64,000 bases of DNA from Arthrobacter roseus (GTDB taxonomy: Bacteria > Actinomycetota > Actinomycetes > Actinomycetales > Micrococcaceae): assembly GCF_016907875.1 (NCBI RefSeq), contig NZ_JAFBCU010000001.1, positions 1,054,001 through 1,118,000 of the forward strand. The letters run 5' to 3'. Numbering within the stretch: position 1 is the first letter of the stretch; each line of letters begins with the position of its first letter. A model generated the notes under the pieces. That model saw only the letters and a list, made by a program, of their open reading frames with translations, did not search any database and was not told the DNA's origin. Below, piece after piece: positions 8,041-16,362 of the stretch. The translations under genes and the position numbers were made by a program.

Positions 8041-9699
8041 ATGAATGTCGCGGAGATCGTAGGGAAAACGCTCGCCACACTTGGGGCTGGTTACTGCTTT
8101 GGTGTCGTGGGGTCCGGAAATTTTGTCGTCACCAACGCGCTCGTGAAAAACGGAGTTCCCTTTACTGCGGCCCGGCACGAAGGCGGAGCGGCGAGCATGG
8201 CGGATGCATACTCACGCGTCAGCGGCAAGGTTGCGCTCGTCTCGGTTCACCAGGGCTGTGGACTGACCAATGCCGGGACGGGCATTGGAGAGGCTGCAAA
8301 GTCTCGTACCCCGATGATCGTCCTTGCGGCCGAGGCTGCGCCTTCTGCCGTGTACTCAAACTTCGCTATGGACCAGGATGGTTTCGCCGCATCCGTCTAT
8401 GCTGTGCCTGAGCGTGTGCACTCGGCTGAATCCGCGATTGCGGATACGATTCGTGCCTACCGCCGCGCAACAAACGAACGCCGGACTGTGGTTTTGAATT
8501 TACCGCTGAACATTCAGGGACTGGAAGTGACTGAGGATCCGGAAGCCGCTCCTTTAGGTGTTGCCGCGGTTGAACCGATCCGGCCATCGCCCGGTTCCGT
8601 TGAAGCGCTGGCCAACTTGTTGGCAGGCGCACAACGTCCGGTATTTGTTGCCGGCCGCGGCGGCCGCGGCGCCAAGGAAGAAATCTTGGCACTAGCACGC
8701 CATACCGGCGCGCTGGTTGCCACTTCTGCTGTGGCTAAGGGGTTGTTTAACGAGGACGAATTCGACCTGGGTATTTCTGGTGGCTTCAGCTCGCCGTTGG
8801 CCGCTGAATTGATCACCGATGCGGACTTGATTGTAGGTTTCGGTTGCGCGTTGAACATGTGGACCATGCGCCAAGGGAGCTTGATCGGCCAAGACACCAA
8901 GGTCGTCCAGATTGACCTTGAAGTGCAGGCTCTCGGGGCCAACCGGGCCATTGATTTGGGAGTGGTGGGGGACTCGGCGCAGTGTGCAACGGACGTCCTT
9001 GAGGCCCTCTCCACGGAGAACGGCCAAGCTCGTGAGGGCTACCGTAATGCGTCAGTGGCCGAACGCATTAGTCAGTCCATCCATTGGCAGCAAGTTGGCT
9101 TCCAAGACCTGTCCGACGGTCGGTATATCGATCCGCGTGTTCTTACCAAGCAGCTGGACGAGATGCTGCCGACCGAACGGATTGTCAGCGTGGATTCTGG
9201 CAACTTCATGGGATACCCAAGTCAGTTCCTTTCGGTGCCTGACGAGTTCGGCTTCTGCTTTACGCAGGCCTTCCAATCGATCGGGCTTGGTCTTCCGAGC
9301 GCCATTGGAGCGGCACTGGCAAGGCCGGATAGGTTGCCGGTGTTAGGCACCGGGGACGGGGGATTCCATATGGCCATTGCGGAACTCGATACAGCAGTCC
9401 GACTGGGACTGCCATTGGTGTGCATCGTCTATAACGACGCCGCATACGGTGCTGAGGTATACCACTTTGAGGAGGACGTGCCGCAGGATGATCTCGGCAT
9501 AGTGTCATTTCCCGATACCGACTTCGCGGCACTGGGACGTGGCTTCGGAGCCGATGGGATAACAGTTCGCGATGTGGCAGACCTGGAACACGTACGCGAG
9601 TGGCTTTCTACAGCACCCAGCCGGCCGCTAGTCATAGATGCCAAGATAGCTTCTGACGGCGGTTCCTGGTGGTTGGCCGAGGCATTTAGAGGCCACTAG
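8041..9699 (+). CDS. Thiamine-diphosphate-dependent enzyme, acetolactate synthase / benzoylformate decarboxylase superfamily
   Basis: 552 aa, TAGGAAA before the ATG. Three-domain layout: N-terminal pyrimidine domain with the catalytic Glu in AARHEGGAASMADAY (about residue 47), a middle domain with PVFVAGRGGRGAKEE, and the C-terminal ThDP/Mg motif GTGDGGFHMAIAELDTA ending in NDAAYG. Substrate is not evident from the sequence. Because it follows an isatin-hydrolase-like gene, decarboxylation of isatinate (2-aminophenylglyoxylate, a benzoylformate analogue) is an attractive but unproven role; a generic 2-oxoacid decarboxylase or carboligase is the alternative. Confidence 0.8.
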   Translation: MNVAEIVGKTLATLGAGYCFGVVGSGNFVVTNALVKNGVPFTAARHEGGAASMADAYSRVSGKVALVSVHQGCGLTNAGTGIGEAAKSRTPMIVLAAEAAPSAVYSNFAMDQDGFAASVYAVPERVHSAESAIADTIRAYRRATNERRTVVLNLPLNIQGLEVTEDPEAAPLGVAAVEPIRPSPGSVEALANLLAGAQRPVFVAGRGGRGAKEEILALARHTGALVATSAVAKGLFNEDEFDLGISGGFSSPLAAELITDADLIVGFGCALNMWTMRQGSLIGQDTKVVQIDLEVQALGANRAIDLGVVGDSAQCATDVLEALSTENGQAREGYRNASVAERISQSIHWQQVGFQDLSDGRYIDPRVLTKQLDEMLPTERIVSVDSGNFMGYPSQFLSVPDEFGFCFTQAFQSIGLGLPSAIGAALARPDRLPVLGTGDGGFHMAIAELDTAVRLGLPLVCIVYNDAAYGAEVYHFEEDVPQDDLGIVSFPDTDFAALGRGFGADGITVRDVADLEHVREWLSTAPSRPLVIDAKIASDGGSWWLAEAFRGH

Positions 9700-9784
9700 A
9701 GTCATTCTCGGTCACCGGCTCCCAAAGGAGCGTTCGCCTCAACGTTGATGCCTAATAGGTCCGAGATGACCATCGCGAATGCTC

Positions 9785-9813
9785 CCTTGGGGCCATTCCG
9801 CAGCGCCCCAAGG
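9785..9813. terminator. Hairpin after the ThDP gene
   Basis: CCTTGGGGC and GCCCCAAGG pair perfectly around an 11-base loop, 85 bp after the ThDP stop codon. There is no T-run, so it may attenuate rather than end transcription. The rest of 9700-9943 has no clear gene. Confidence 0.4.
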
Positions 9814-9908
9814 CGTCCTGTCGGAGTGGCTGAAACAGCGAAAATGCCACCATGCCTGCCTCCCGTGAGCGTCAGAAGACGGGCGTATTTATTGGCCCTT
9901 CATAGTCA

Positions 9909-9937
9909 TTGACCGCACTATATTCGCCGTATATGGT
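9909..9937 (+). promoter_or_regulatory. Promoter for a leaderless kynureninase-like mRNA
   Basis: TTGACC (9909-9914), a 17-bp spacer and TATGGT (9932-9937) form a sigma-70-type promoter. The ATG at 9944 begins 6 bases after the -10 box and no Shine-Dalgarno sequence precedes it, so transcription probably starts at or next to the start codon. Confidence 0.5.
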
Positions 9938-9943
9938 GTCCTT

Positions 9944-11125
9944 ATGTCGACGATAAATTTTGCTACAGACGCTGCCCCTGACTTTGATCCAACCCAGTTC
10001 CGGCGGGACTTTCCCCCGCTGTCCAACATGACGCATCTGGCTAGCTGTAGTCAGGGGGCGTTGTCCACGCAAGTGTCTTACAGCTTGCTCGAGATCGTCG
10101 GCTCGCTACAGACCTCTGCGGCTCCTTGGGACGTGTGGGTCGGTAAGGTAGAGCAGGCACGCGCCGACTTCGCGCGGCTCATCAATGCGGACCCAAGTGA
10201 GATTGCGATTGTTAATTCTGCCTCCGAGGGGGCATACCAAGTTGTCTCTAGCTTCGCTTGGACCAGTCGGACCGGCATTGTCACTTCTGCAGTGGAATTC
10301 CCTTCCGTCGGCCATGTGCTCCGCGCCCAGCAAGCACAGGGTGCCACCATCAAGATGGTTTCCGACCGCTCCGACGCCTTGGAGGTTCCGGCGTGGGAAA
10401 AGCTGATTGACGAGTCCACGGCCTTGGTTTCCGCACCGCTGGTGAGCTACCACGACGGCGCCCGGCCGCCGCTAGCCGAGATCACCGAATTAGCACACAA
10501 AGCCGGTGCTCGCATGTTTGTTGACGCTTATCAGGGCGCGGGCGTTGTTCCCATTGATGTAAAAGCCATGGACTGTGACTATCTGGTAGCCGGCTCGCTG
10601 AAATACATGCTTGGTCTCGCGGGAGTCGCGTTCCTCTATGTGAAGGACGGCATCGATTCGGAGCGGGCGGCGGAGCTGACTGGCTGGTTTGGCCGCGTCA
10701 ATCCGTTCGCGTTCGACCCGGAGCTAGTCGACTACCCGACGGATGCTCGACGGTTTGAAGTCGGAACTCCTGCCATCCCCGCCGTTTACGCTGCCATCGC
10801 CGGCATGGGGCTGTTGCTGCGGGTGGACCAGGCTGCTGGTTTTGCACACGTTCTGCGACTTGGGGACAGACTGGCTGCTGGAGCGGCCGAACATGGATTT
10901 AAGGTCAGCCGTTCCGACAATAGCGAGCGTCACGGACCGCAAGTGGCGATCTTTGCCGACGACCCGAACGAGTTGGGTGCGTGGCTGAACGAACGTGGCA
11001 TCATGACGGCCCCTCGCGGTGAACTTCTGCGTATGTCCCTGCACTACTACACCACGGACGCCGACATTGACACAGCTATCGCTGCGCTTGCGGAATACCG
11101 TTCGGTTGAGGGAGGGCGCGGTTGA
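9944..11125 (+). CDS. Class V PLP-dependent enzyme, kynureninase / cysteine desulfurase-like
   Basis: 393 aa. Fold-type I, class V features: NSASEGAYQVVSSF (PLP phosphate region), SYHDGARPPLAEI, DAYQGAGVVPIDV (PLP Asp), and the Schiff-base Lys in AGSLKYMLGLAGVAFLYV; the C-terminus has PRGELLRMSLHYYTT. The family includes kynureninase, cysteine desulfurases, selenocysteine lyase-like proteins and epimerases. Neighbouring aromatic-acid genes favour a kynureninase-type cleavage giving anthranilate, but catalytic specificity cannot be read from the sequence. It is separately promoted from the ThDP gene and is followed by a decayed copy of its own 3' end. Confidence 0.75.
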   Translation: MSTINFATDAAPDFDPTQFRRDFPPLSNMTHLASCSQGALSTQVSYSLLEIVGSLQTSAAPWDVWVGKVEQARADFARLINADPSEIAIVNSASEGAYQVVSSFAWTSRTGIVTSAVEFPSVGHVLRAQQAQGATIKMVSDRSDALEVPAWEKLIDESTALVSAPLVSYHDGARPPLAEITELAHKAGARMFVDAYQGAGVVPIDVKAMDCDYLVAGSLKYMLGLAGVAFLYVKDGIDSERAAELTGWFGRVNPFAFDPELVDYPTDARRFEVGTPAIPAVYAAIAGMGLLLRVDQAAGFAHVLRLGDRLAAGAAEHGFKVSRSDNSERHGPQVAIFADDPNELGAWLNERGIMTAPRGELLRMSLHYYTTDADIDTAIAALAEYRSVEGGRG

Positions 11126-11177
11126 GTCGGATGCCGAAGCGGCAGGGCCCATCAGTGCGGAACATGAGGGTCCATAA

Positions 11178-11309
11178 GCCGCTCTGAGGCTTGAAGATCT
11201 CGACGAAGTCGCAGCCACACCAACTGAGGATCGCATCGTTACTGCGCTGCGTCATGACCTTCTTCGTATGTCCATGCACTACTACAACAACGGCGCCGAC
11301 ATCCAATAA
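11178..11309 (+). pseudogene. 3' remnant of a second class V PLP enzyme gene
   Basis: The frame from 11178 ends RHDLLRMSMHYYNNGADIQ-stop, matching the end of the gene just upstream (RGELLRMSLHYYTTDADID), and DRIVTAL matches RGIMTAP. An in-frame TAA at 11175-11177 precedes it and there is no start codon. This looks like the tail of a tandem paralogue lost by deletion, lying 52 bp after the intact gene. Confidence 0.7.
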
Positions 11310-11350
11310 GCGCTTAGTTGCCTTCGAAAACTGATTTAAGGATTACCACC

Positions 11351-12814
11351 ATGGGTGAAGTGGATACCAAACTAGAGTTCTTCGGCGGGCGCGCTGCTGT
11401 GCTTATTGCGCCGATTATTTTCATCGCTATCGCTACGTACAATCTTGCGTTTTTGCATGTTTATGAAATGACGGCCCTCGTAGCTGGTGGCCTTGTAGGA
11501 CTTATCATCAACGCCTTTTTTGCTCGTTCTTACGGTACGTACTGGAAGGCAGTAATGAGGGGCGTGGGGTCGCCGGGGGCGGCGAGCCTTATTCTGATTT
11601 TGCTGGTGGTGAGCCTGATCTCTTCGCTGCTGAGCGTCACAGGTGTTTCTGGAGGATTTATTTGGCTCGCCAACCTCGTAGGTATCGGAGGTGTGTGGTT
11701 CGTTCCCATCACCTTTGTGCTCGCGGGCTTGATGGCTGTATCAACGGGTACGTCGCTAGGCACTCTGTTCGCCATTTTTCCCATCTTTTACCCTGCGGGT
11801 GTGGCCCTGGGCGCTAGCCCCGTGCTGATGGCAGGCGCGATTCTGTCAGGTGCGCTATTCGGCGATAATATGGCCCCTATTTCAGACTCAACCATTGTTT
11901 CGGCGATGACTCAGCGGTATCGAAACAAAGAAGGATCGGCTCAGGTCGGCGATATTGTAAGAACCCGCTTTCGCTATGCGAGTGCTGCCGCAGTAATCGC
12001 CTTCCTGCTCTTCGCAGGATTTAGTCTCGCGTCAGGTGGAGCGAGCGGCGCGGTCGATGCTGCGGCTGCCGAAGGGAGTCCGCGTAGCCTGTTTATGCTG
12101 ATCGCGATTGCCGTGCTCATCGTGGTCGCCATCTGGAAACGAGATATTTTCTTGGCCGTATCAGTTGGTCTCGTAGTGGGGGTCATAACAGGGTTGTTGT
12201 CCGGGGCCCTCACCTGGTCGCAGATTATCTCTGCAGGTGAAGCCAATAGCGCTGGTGGCTTCATGGCATCCGGAATTCTCGGCATGCTACCGCTGATCGG
12301 CATCAGTATTGTCGTGTTTGCCATCATAGGAACGTTCCAAGAATCTGGCTTGTTCGTAGTGATCATCAGATGGCTACAGGGTCATGGGCTGACTGGTTCA
12401 CCGATGAAAGCGGAACTATCCATCTTCACGGGTTCGATTGTTACGACAGGCCTCTTCGCCAGCGTCAACGGTCCCGCAATGCTGCTGTTCGGGCCGGTTG
12501 TCGACGAAGTGGGCGCCGCGGCCAAACTCCACCCAAACCGGCGCTCAAATGTGATGGACTGCGGAGCGCTGGGTCTGGGGTCAGTGATGCCGGTTATCTC
12601 TACGTTCCTGCTAATTTCCAGTCAGCTGACACAAGGTTCAGGTGAGACACTTTCCGCACTCGCAGTATTCGGTGTCGCCTTCTATCCACTGGCGTTGACC
12701 GTGGTCATGTTGATCGCCATTGTTACTGGTTGGGGTCGTACCTTCGAAGGTCCAAAGGGTGAAGAGCTCCGCGGCCGAACAGCACAGGCGGCCGGAGTCA
12801 CTGACCTACCATAA
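11351..12814 (+). CDS. NhaC-family membrane carrier
   Basis: About 487 aa from the ATG at 11351, with AAGGA at 9 bases; a TTG at 11318 would add 11 residues. Ten or more membrane segments. The NhaC signature is clear: TGTSLGTLFAIFPIFYP, then AGAILSGALFGDNMAPISDSTIVSA. NhaC members are Na+/H+ antiporters, but related carriers exchange organic acids or amino acids. Placed behind the kynureninase-like gene and before thioesterase and PaaX-type genes, it may move a substrate or product of the pathway; plain sodium/proton exchange is equally possible. Confidence 0.85.
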   Translation: MGEVDTKLEFFGGRAAVLIAPIIFIAIATYNLAFLHVYEMTALVAGGLVGLIINAFFARSYGTYWKAVMRGVGSPGAASLILILLVVSLISSLLSVTGVSGGFIWLANLVGIGGVWFVPITFVLAGLMAVSTGTSLGTLFAIFPIFYPAGVALGASPVLMAGAILSGALFGDNMAPISDSTIVSAMTQRYRNKEGSAQVGDIVRTRFRYASAAAVIAFLLFAGFSLASGGASGAVDAAAAEGSPRSLFMLIAIAVLIVVAIWKRDIFLAVSVGLVVGVITGLLSGALTWSQIISAGEANSAGGFMASGILGMLPLIGISIVVFAIIGTFQESGLFVVIIRWLQGHGLTGSPMKAELSIFTGSIVTTGLFASVNGPAMLLFGPVVDEVGAAAKLHPNRRSNVMDCGALGLGSVMPVISTFLLISSQLTQGSGETLSALAVFGVAFYPLALTVVMLIAIVTGWGRTFEGPKGEELRGRTAQAAGVTDLP

Positions 12815-12821
12815 TGGTGAA

Positions 12822-12849
12822 GGTGTGGTGGTCTGCGGACCACCACACC
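12822..12849 (+). terminator. Strong hairpin after the NhaC gene
   Basis: GGTGTGGTGGTC-TGCG-GACCACCACACC, a perfect 12-bp stem with a 4-base loop, 8 bp after the stop codon. No T-tract follows. The following 220 bp to the next start hold nothing recognisable. Confidence 0.75.
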
Positions 12850-13068
12850 GGAGCTGTAGCCCATGGGTACTCCAGGGCTGGGCTAGCGGCCTCTTGGCAT
12901 TTTCGGGCAGATCGATTGATGTGGAGGAGGAGCCCAGGGGCAGTCGAGTGTTCTTCAACGTCTCTCGACTCTTGTACGAGCGATTTGAACCGGTTCTCAC
13001 CCACGCTGTTAGAACGGCTAGATTGGTTCCAGCTGATCATTGCCGATCCGTCCCTGAAGGAGTAGCCC

Positions 13069-13491
13069 ATGGGGGAGAACCCCAGCCCATCCACGTCCAT
13101 TAGCCGGCACGTGGAGTGGGTAGATACTGATGCTTCCGGCCACCATCACAATTCCGCCGTCGTGCGTTGGGTGGAGATCGCCGAAGCGCAGCTGATTCGT
13201 GAGCTCGGTGTGAGCGGCTATTTTCCGGTGTCGCCTCGAGTTCAGCATGTGGTGAACTTCCGCGATGCCCTCTGGTTTGAACAGGAAATCACGGCCACTA
13301 TCTGGGTCGAGCGAATGGGCAACACCTCGCTCACCTTCGGGTTCGAAATCACGGGCCACTCCTGCGACAAGTCCGACGGCGGACTGGCGGCCGATGGCAC
13401 GATCACCGTCGTCCACGTACCCGACGGGAACAAGCGTTCTGCGCCTTGGCCCCAAGCCATCAGCCATGCCCTGAGCGGCGCCAAAGAATGA
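13069..13491 (+). CDS. Hotdog-fold acyl-CoA thioesterase (4-hydroxybenzoyl-CoA thioesterase type)
   Basis: 140 aa; AAGGAG lies 7 bases before the ATG. The 4HBT signature is near the start: HVEWVDTDASGHHHNSAVVRWVEIAE, with the active-site Asp in the VDTDASGH segment. Members hydrolyse aryl- or acyl-CoA thioesters. It overlaps the PaaX-type regulator by four bases (ATGA), so the two are translated together. A role in releasing CoA from a hydroxylated anthraniloyl- or salicyloyl-CoA fits the neighbourhood. Confidence 0.85.
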   Translation: MGENPSPSTSISRHVEWVDTDASGHHHNSAVVRWVEIAEAQLIRELGVSGYFPVSPRVQHVVNFRDALWFEQEITATIWVERMGNTSLTFGFEITGHSCDKSDGGLAADGTITVVHVPDGNKRSAPWPQAISHALSGAKE

Positions 13492-14393
13492 ACGACCAAG
13501 AAGCAGCGAGCCAAACATCCGGAGACGGCATTCCCAACCCCATCGTTCGGCACCAGCAGCTGATCGTCACGCTCTTTGGCCTGTATTGCCGGAACCCGGG
13601 CAATAGCCTGCCCGTGGCTTCCCTGGTGAGCCTGCTCGGAGACCTGGGTTATGACGCTCCGGGAGTACGCTCGGCCGTGTCCAGGCTCAAGGCCAAAGGA
13701 GTACTGCGCAGCACCCGCGTCGAGGGAATCGCGGCCTACAAGCTTTCAGAATCCCAGCAAACAGTGTTCGCCGAAGGCGACCAACGCATCTTTGCTGAAC
13801 AACGTGAAGACGGAGACCATGACTGGTTGCTCGCATTGTTCTCTGTTCCCGAAGCCCAACGGCACCTGAGACACCGGCTGCGCACTATCCTCGCGGCTCT
13901 GGGCTTCGGCACAGTGACCCCTGGCGTGTGGATTGCGTCGTCGGGCATCGTCGATCGAGCCCGTGCCAGCCTTGCGGCCCACGAGCTCGATCAGTTTGTG
14001 GAATTCTTCCGCGGAGATTACCTCTTTGACGGCGATGTCCGCGCCAAGGTGGCCACCTGGTGGAACCTGGAGGCGATCGACGAGCTCATTGGGGAGTTCC
14101 TCGAGGTCTATAGCGGCGCTGACACGGCATGGGCCCAGCGGCTGGGTGGAGATCCCGAGGTGCGGGAGAGCACCGCCGACGAGGAAGCCTGTCGCGACGC
14201 TTTCCGTTACTACGTTCCCATGCTGACCCTCTGGCGCCGGCTACCGTACCGCGACCCGAACCTGCCACTCGACTATCTACCCGAGTGGTGGCGTGAGCCC
14301 GAGGCGCGGCGGGTATTTGGTCGTACCTACCAGATCATCGCACCGCTGGCCGAGCGTCACGCCTCTGACGTCATCGACCGCTACCGCTCGTAA
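13488..14393 (+). CDS. PaaX-family transcriptional repressor
   Basis: 301 aa from the ATG that overlaps the thioesterase stop. N-terminal winged helix (VRHQQLIVTLFGLYC ... LVSLLGDLGYDAPGVRSAVSRLKAKGVL) followed by the PaaX middle and C-terminal domains (DWLLALFSVPEAQRHLRHRLRTIL; YVPMLTLWRRLPYRDPNLPLDYLP). PaaX proteins respond to phenylacetyl-CoA and relatives respond to other aryl-CoA esters. No phenylacetate genes are present, so the effector here is likely an aryl-CoA intermediate of the adjacent operon. Confidence 0.9.
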   Translation: MNDQEAASQTSGDGIPNPIVRHQQLIVTLFGLYCRNPGNSLPVASLVSLLGDLGYDAPGVRSAVSRLKAKGVLRSTRVEGIAAYKLSESQQTVFAEGDQRIFAEQREDGDHDWLLALFSVPEAQRHLRHRLRTILAALGFGTVTPGVWIASSGIVDRARASLAAHELDQFVEFFRGDYLFDGDVRAKVATWWNLEAIDELIGEFLEVYSGADTAWAQRLGGDPEVRESTADEEACRDAFRYYVPMLTLWRRLPYRDPNLPLDYLPEWWREPEARRVFGRTYQIIAPLAERHASDVIDRYRS

Positions 14394-14445
14394 ACGACAA
14401 TCTCCGGACCCGCCGCGGCTCGACGCCGGCGCCAAGGGTAGCTAG

Positions 14446-14862
14446 CTACGCCTCGGTGATGACGGCGACGCCCTGAATTTCAATCAAGGCTTCCTTCTGC
14501 CACAGCCGTGAGACACCAATGCCTGCCAATGATGGGTACTCGGATCCGGCCATGTCCCGCCAGAGACGACCAATTTCGCGGCCGTTGGCCATGTAGTCGT
14601 CAACATCGGTCAAGTAGATGGTCACGTTGACCAGGTCCTGCGGACGTCCGCCTGCCTCCTGCAGCGTGACCAGCACGTTCGTGAAAGCCTGCCGGAACTG
14701 CTCCACAATGCCGCCCGGAACAATGTTCATGTCCTTGTCCAGAGCAGTCTGGCCGCCGAGGTAGACGGTGTTCCCGGCGAGGATCCCGTGGGCATAGCCG
14801 GACGGCTTGGGAAGCGATGCGGGGTTGATGGTGCGGTTCTTGCTAGTGGACTGATCGGTCAT
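14446..14862 (-). CDS. RidA/YjgF/UK114-family protein
   Basis: 138 aa. Family features: GYAHGILAGNTVYLGGQTALD near the N-terminus, FTNVLVTLQEAGGRPQDLVNVTIYLTD in the middle, and a C-terminal LIEIQGVAVI. The Arg that binds carboxylates in active RidA would be expected just before the last segment (GVSRLWQ has one in reach). RidA proteins hydrolyse reactive enamines/imines to ketones and ammonia. It is divergent from the FAH-cupin-thioesterase-ligase-monooxygenase operon, so deamination of an imine formed from a 2-amino aromatic during ring cleavage is a reasonable role (inference). Confidence 0.88.
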   Translation of the reverse strand: MTDQSTSKNRTINPASLPKPSGYAHGILAGNTVYLGGQTALDKDMNIVPGGIVEQFRQAFTNVLVTLQEAGGRPQDLVNVTIYLTDVDDYMANGREIGRLWRDMAGSEYPSLAGIGVSRLWQKEALIEIQGVAVITEA

Positions 14863-14929
14863 GTCCCCTCCTCAGTAGAAAATTTAGAATGTGGCCTGTT
14901 GCACATCCTTACCTTCGTGCTAAATTGAT

Positions 14930-14962
14930 CATATGTTGCGACCGCAAAAATGTCGACATATG
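14930..14962. promoter_or_regulatory. Inverted-repeat operator between RidA and the aryl-CoA operon
   Basis: CATATGT (14930-14936) and ACATATG (14956-14962) are exact inverted repeats; extending inward, TTGCGAC and GTCG also nearly pair. The shared motif variant TTGCGACCGCAA (14936-14947) sits inside. It lies 22 bp before the FAH gene and 67 bp before RidA, a good position to control both. Confidence 0.5.
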
Positions 14963-14984
14963 AGTCTCGAGTGAAGGAGTTCCG

Positions 14985-15884
14985 ATGAAGCTGGCCACCC
15001 TGCGAACTAGCAAGGGAACCACTGCCGCCGTCGTGGTTGACTCCGGGTTCCTGCCCCTGGAAGCTGACGACGCTGGGGCGTTGCTTGCTCAGGTCAATTG
15101 GCGGGAAACAGTCGAGGCCGCCCTGGACACCATGGCTGCTGGCCATGGTGCCGGGGTTGTCGCGGAAGCAGAGGCAGACCTCGCTCCTGCCGTCACTCGG
15201 CCCGGCAAAGTCGTCTGCTGTGGATTGAACTACACGGAGCACATCCTGGAAATGGGCCGCGAACTGCCGGAATATCCCACGCTGTTCGCCAAGTTCGCCG
15301 ACTCCCTCACCGGAGCGAACGATCGCATTACGGTTCAGGGCAGCGACCGGGTGGACTGGGAGGCAGAGCTCGCCGTCGTCGTCGGAAAAGAACTGCACCA
15401 TGCCAATGAAGCGGAGGCGGCAGAAGCCATCGCCGGCTATTGCGTGGCCAACGACGTCTCCATGCGTGACTGGCAAAACCGCACCCTGCAGTGGCTTCAG
15501 GGCAAGGCCTTCGACGACAGCACACCGCTAGGGCCAGTCATCGTCACCGCCGACGAATTTGAGGCCAACCCAAACTTCAGTCTGCGCGGCTACGTCAACG
15601 GCGAGCTGGTCCAATCCGGTGAGACATCAACCCTGGTGTTCGGCCCCGCGAGCCTGCTGGCCTATATCTCAACCTTTGCCACCCTACGTCCCGGCGACGT
15701 CGTGCTCACCGGCACGCCAGGCGGCGTCGGATCCGGCATGAAGCCCCCGCGCTTCCTGGCCGACGGCGACGTCCTCACCACCGAAATTGACGGTCTTGGC
15801 CGTCTTGAAAACACGATCACCCTGATTCCGGCAGCGGCCACCTCGTCGCAGCCAGCATCTGAACGTCAAGGAGAACCACGATGA
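14985..15884 (+). CDS. Fumarylacetoacetate hydrolase family protein (acylpyruvate hydrolase)
   Basis: 299 aa; GAAGGAG before the ATG. The FAH C-terminal domain starts near residue 75 (GKVVCCGLNYTEHILEMG). Metal ligands are in DWEAELAVVVGK and VANDVSMRDWQNR; the end has VVLTGTPGGVGSGMKP. Such enzymes cleave fumarylpyruvate, acylpyruvates or 5-carboxymethyl-2-oxohexenedioate-type products of aromatic ring fission. First gene of a five-gene operon; the stop overlaps the cupin start by four bases. Confidence 0.88.
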   Translation: MKLATLRTSKGTTAAVVVDSGFLPLEADDAGALLAQVNWRETVEAALDTMAAGHGAGVVAEAEADLAPAVTRPGKVVCCGLNYTEHILEMGRELPEYPTLFAKFADSLTGANDRITVQGSDRVDWEAELAVVVGKELHHANEAEAAEAIAGYCVANDVSMRDWQNRTLQWLQGKAFDDSTPLGPVIVTADEFEANPNFSLRGYVNGELVQSGETSTLVFGPASLLAYISTFATLRPGDVVLTGTPGGVGSGMKPPRFLADGDVLTTEIDGLGRLENTITLIPAAATSSQPASERQGEPR

Positions 15885-16360
15885 GCACCACGCACGAGTA
15901 CATCCTGGAAGGCGACAACAGCCAATACGCCAACGAGCAGGGCAAAGTTGTCCCCGTGGTGACCTATAGCGGCGAGGAAGACACCAACACCGCCCAGTCC
16001 GGTGACTGCGTCCGCGTCTCCGGTGTATCAATCCAGCACACCCCGGCCACGAAGATCTGGTTCGGCCAGGTCTCCAACGTGCCCGGCTACCGGTCCCTGC
16101 CACACCACCACGCCGAAGCCGAAACCGGCGGTTACGTTCTGCGCGGCCACGGACGCATCTACTTCGGTGAGAACTACTCCGAATACCTGGACATGAAAGC
16201 AGGGGACTGGGTCTTCGTTCCGCCCTTCATGCATCACGTGGAAGCCAACATGTCAGTCACCGAGGAACTGGTCTGGCTGACTGCCCGTACCCCGGAAAAC
16301 CTTGTGGTCAACCTGGACGATGTTCCGGATGAAATCCTCGCCGACTACCGGAGGGTCTGA
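15881..16360 (+). CDS. Small single-domain cupin, candidate ring-cleavage dioxygenase
   Basis: 159 aa. Cupin motif 1 is PGYRSLPHHHAEAETGGYVLRG (three His and a Glu as possible metal ligands) and motif 2 is GDWVFVPPFMHHVEAN with another His. Only one cupin domain is present, unlike the ~350-aa two-cupin gentisate 1,2-dioxygenases. Its place between an acylpyruvate hydrolase and a thioesterase is where a gentisate-type dioxygenase would be expected. It could instead be a non-catalytic or regulatory cupin. Confidence 0.7.
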   Translation: MSTTHEYILEGDNSQYANEQGKVVPVVTYSGEEDTNTAQSGDCVRVSGVSIQHTPATKIWFGQVSNVPGYRSLPHHHAEAETGGYVLRGHGRIYFGENYSEYLDMKAGDWVFVPPFMHHVEANMSVTEELVWLTARTPENLVVNLDDVPDEILADYRRV

Positions 16361-16362
16361 CC

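Noticed and set aside
7209-11125. A complete tryptophan-to-anthranilate kynurenine pathway
   Set aside because: No tryptophan 2,3-dioxygenase is in the window and the cyclase and PLP enzymes could act on other substrates, so only a feeder role is suggested.
13488-14393. Phenylacetate catabolic regulon because of PaaX
   Set aside because: No paa ring epoxidase, ring-opening or phenylacetate-CoA ligase genes are present; the regulator more likely serves the adjacent aryl-CoA operon.
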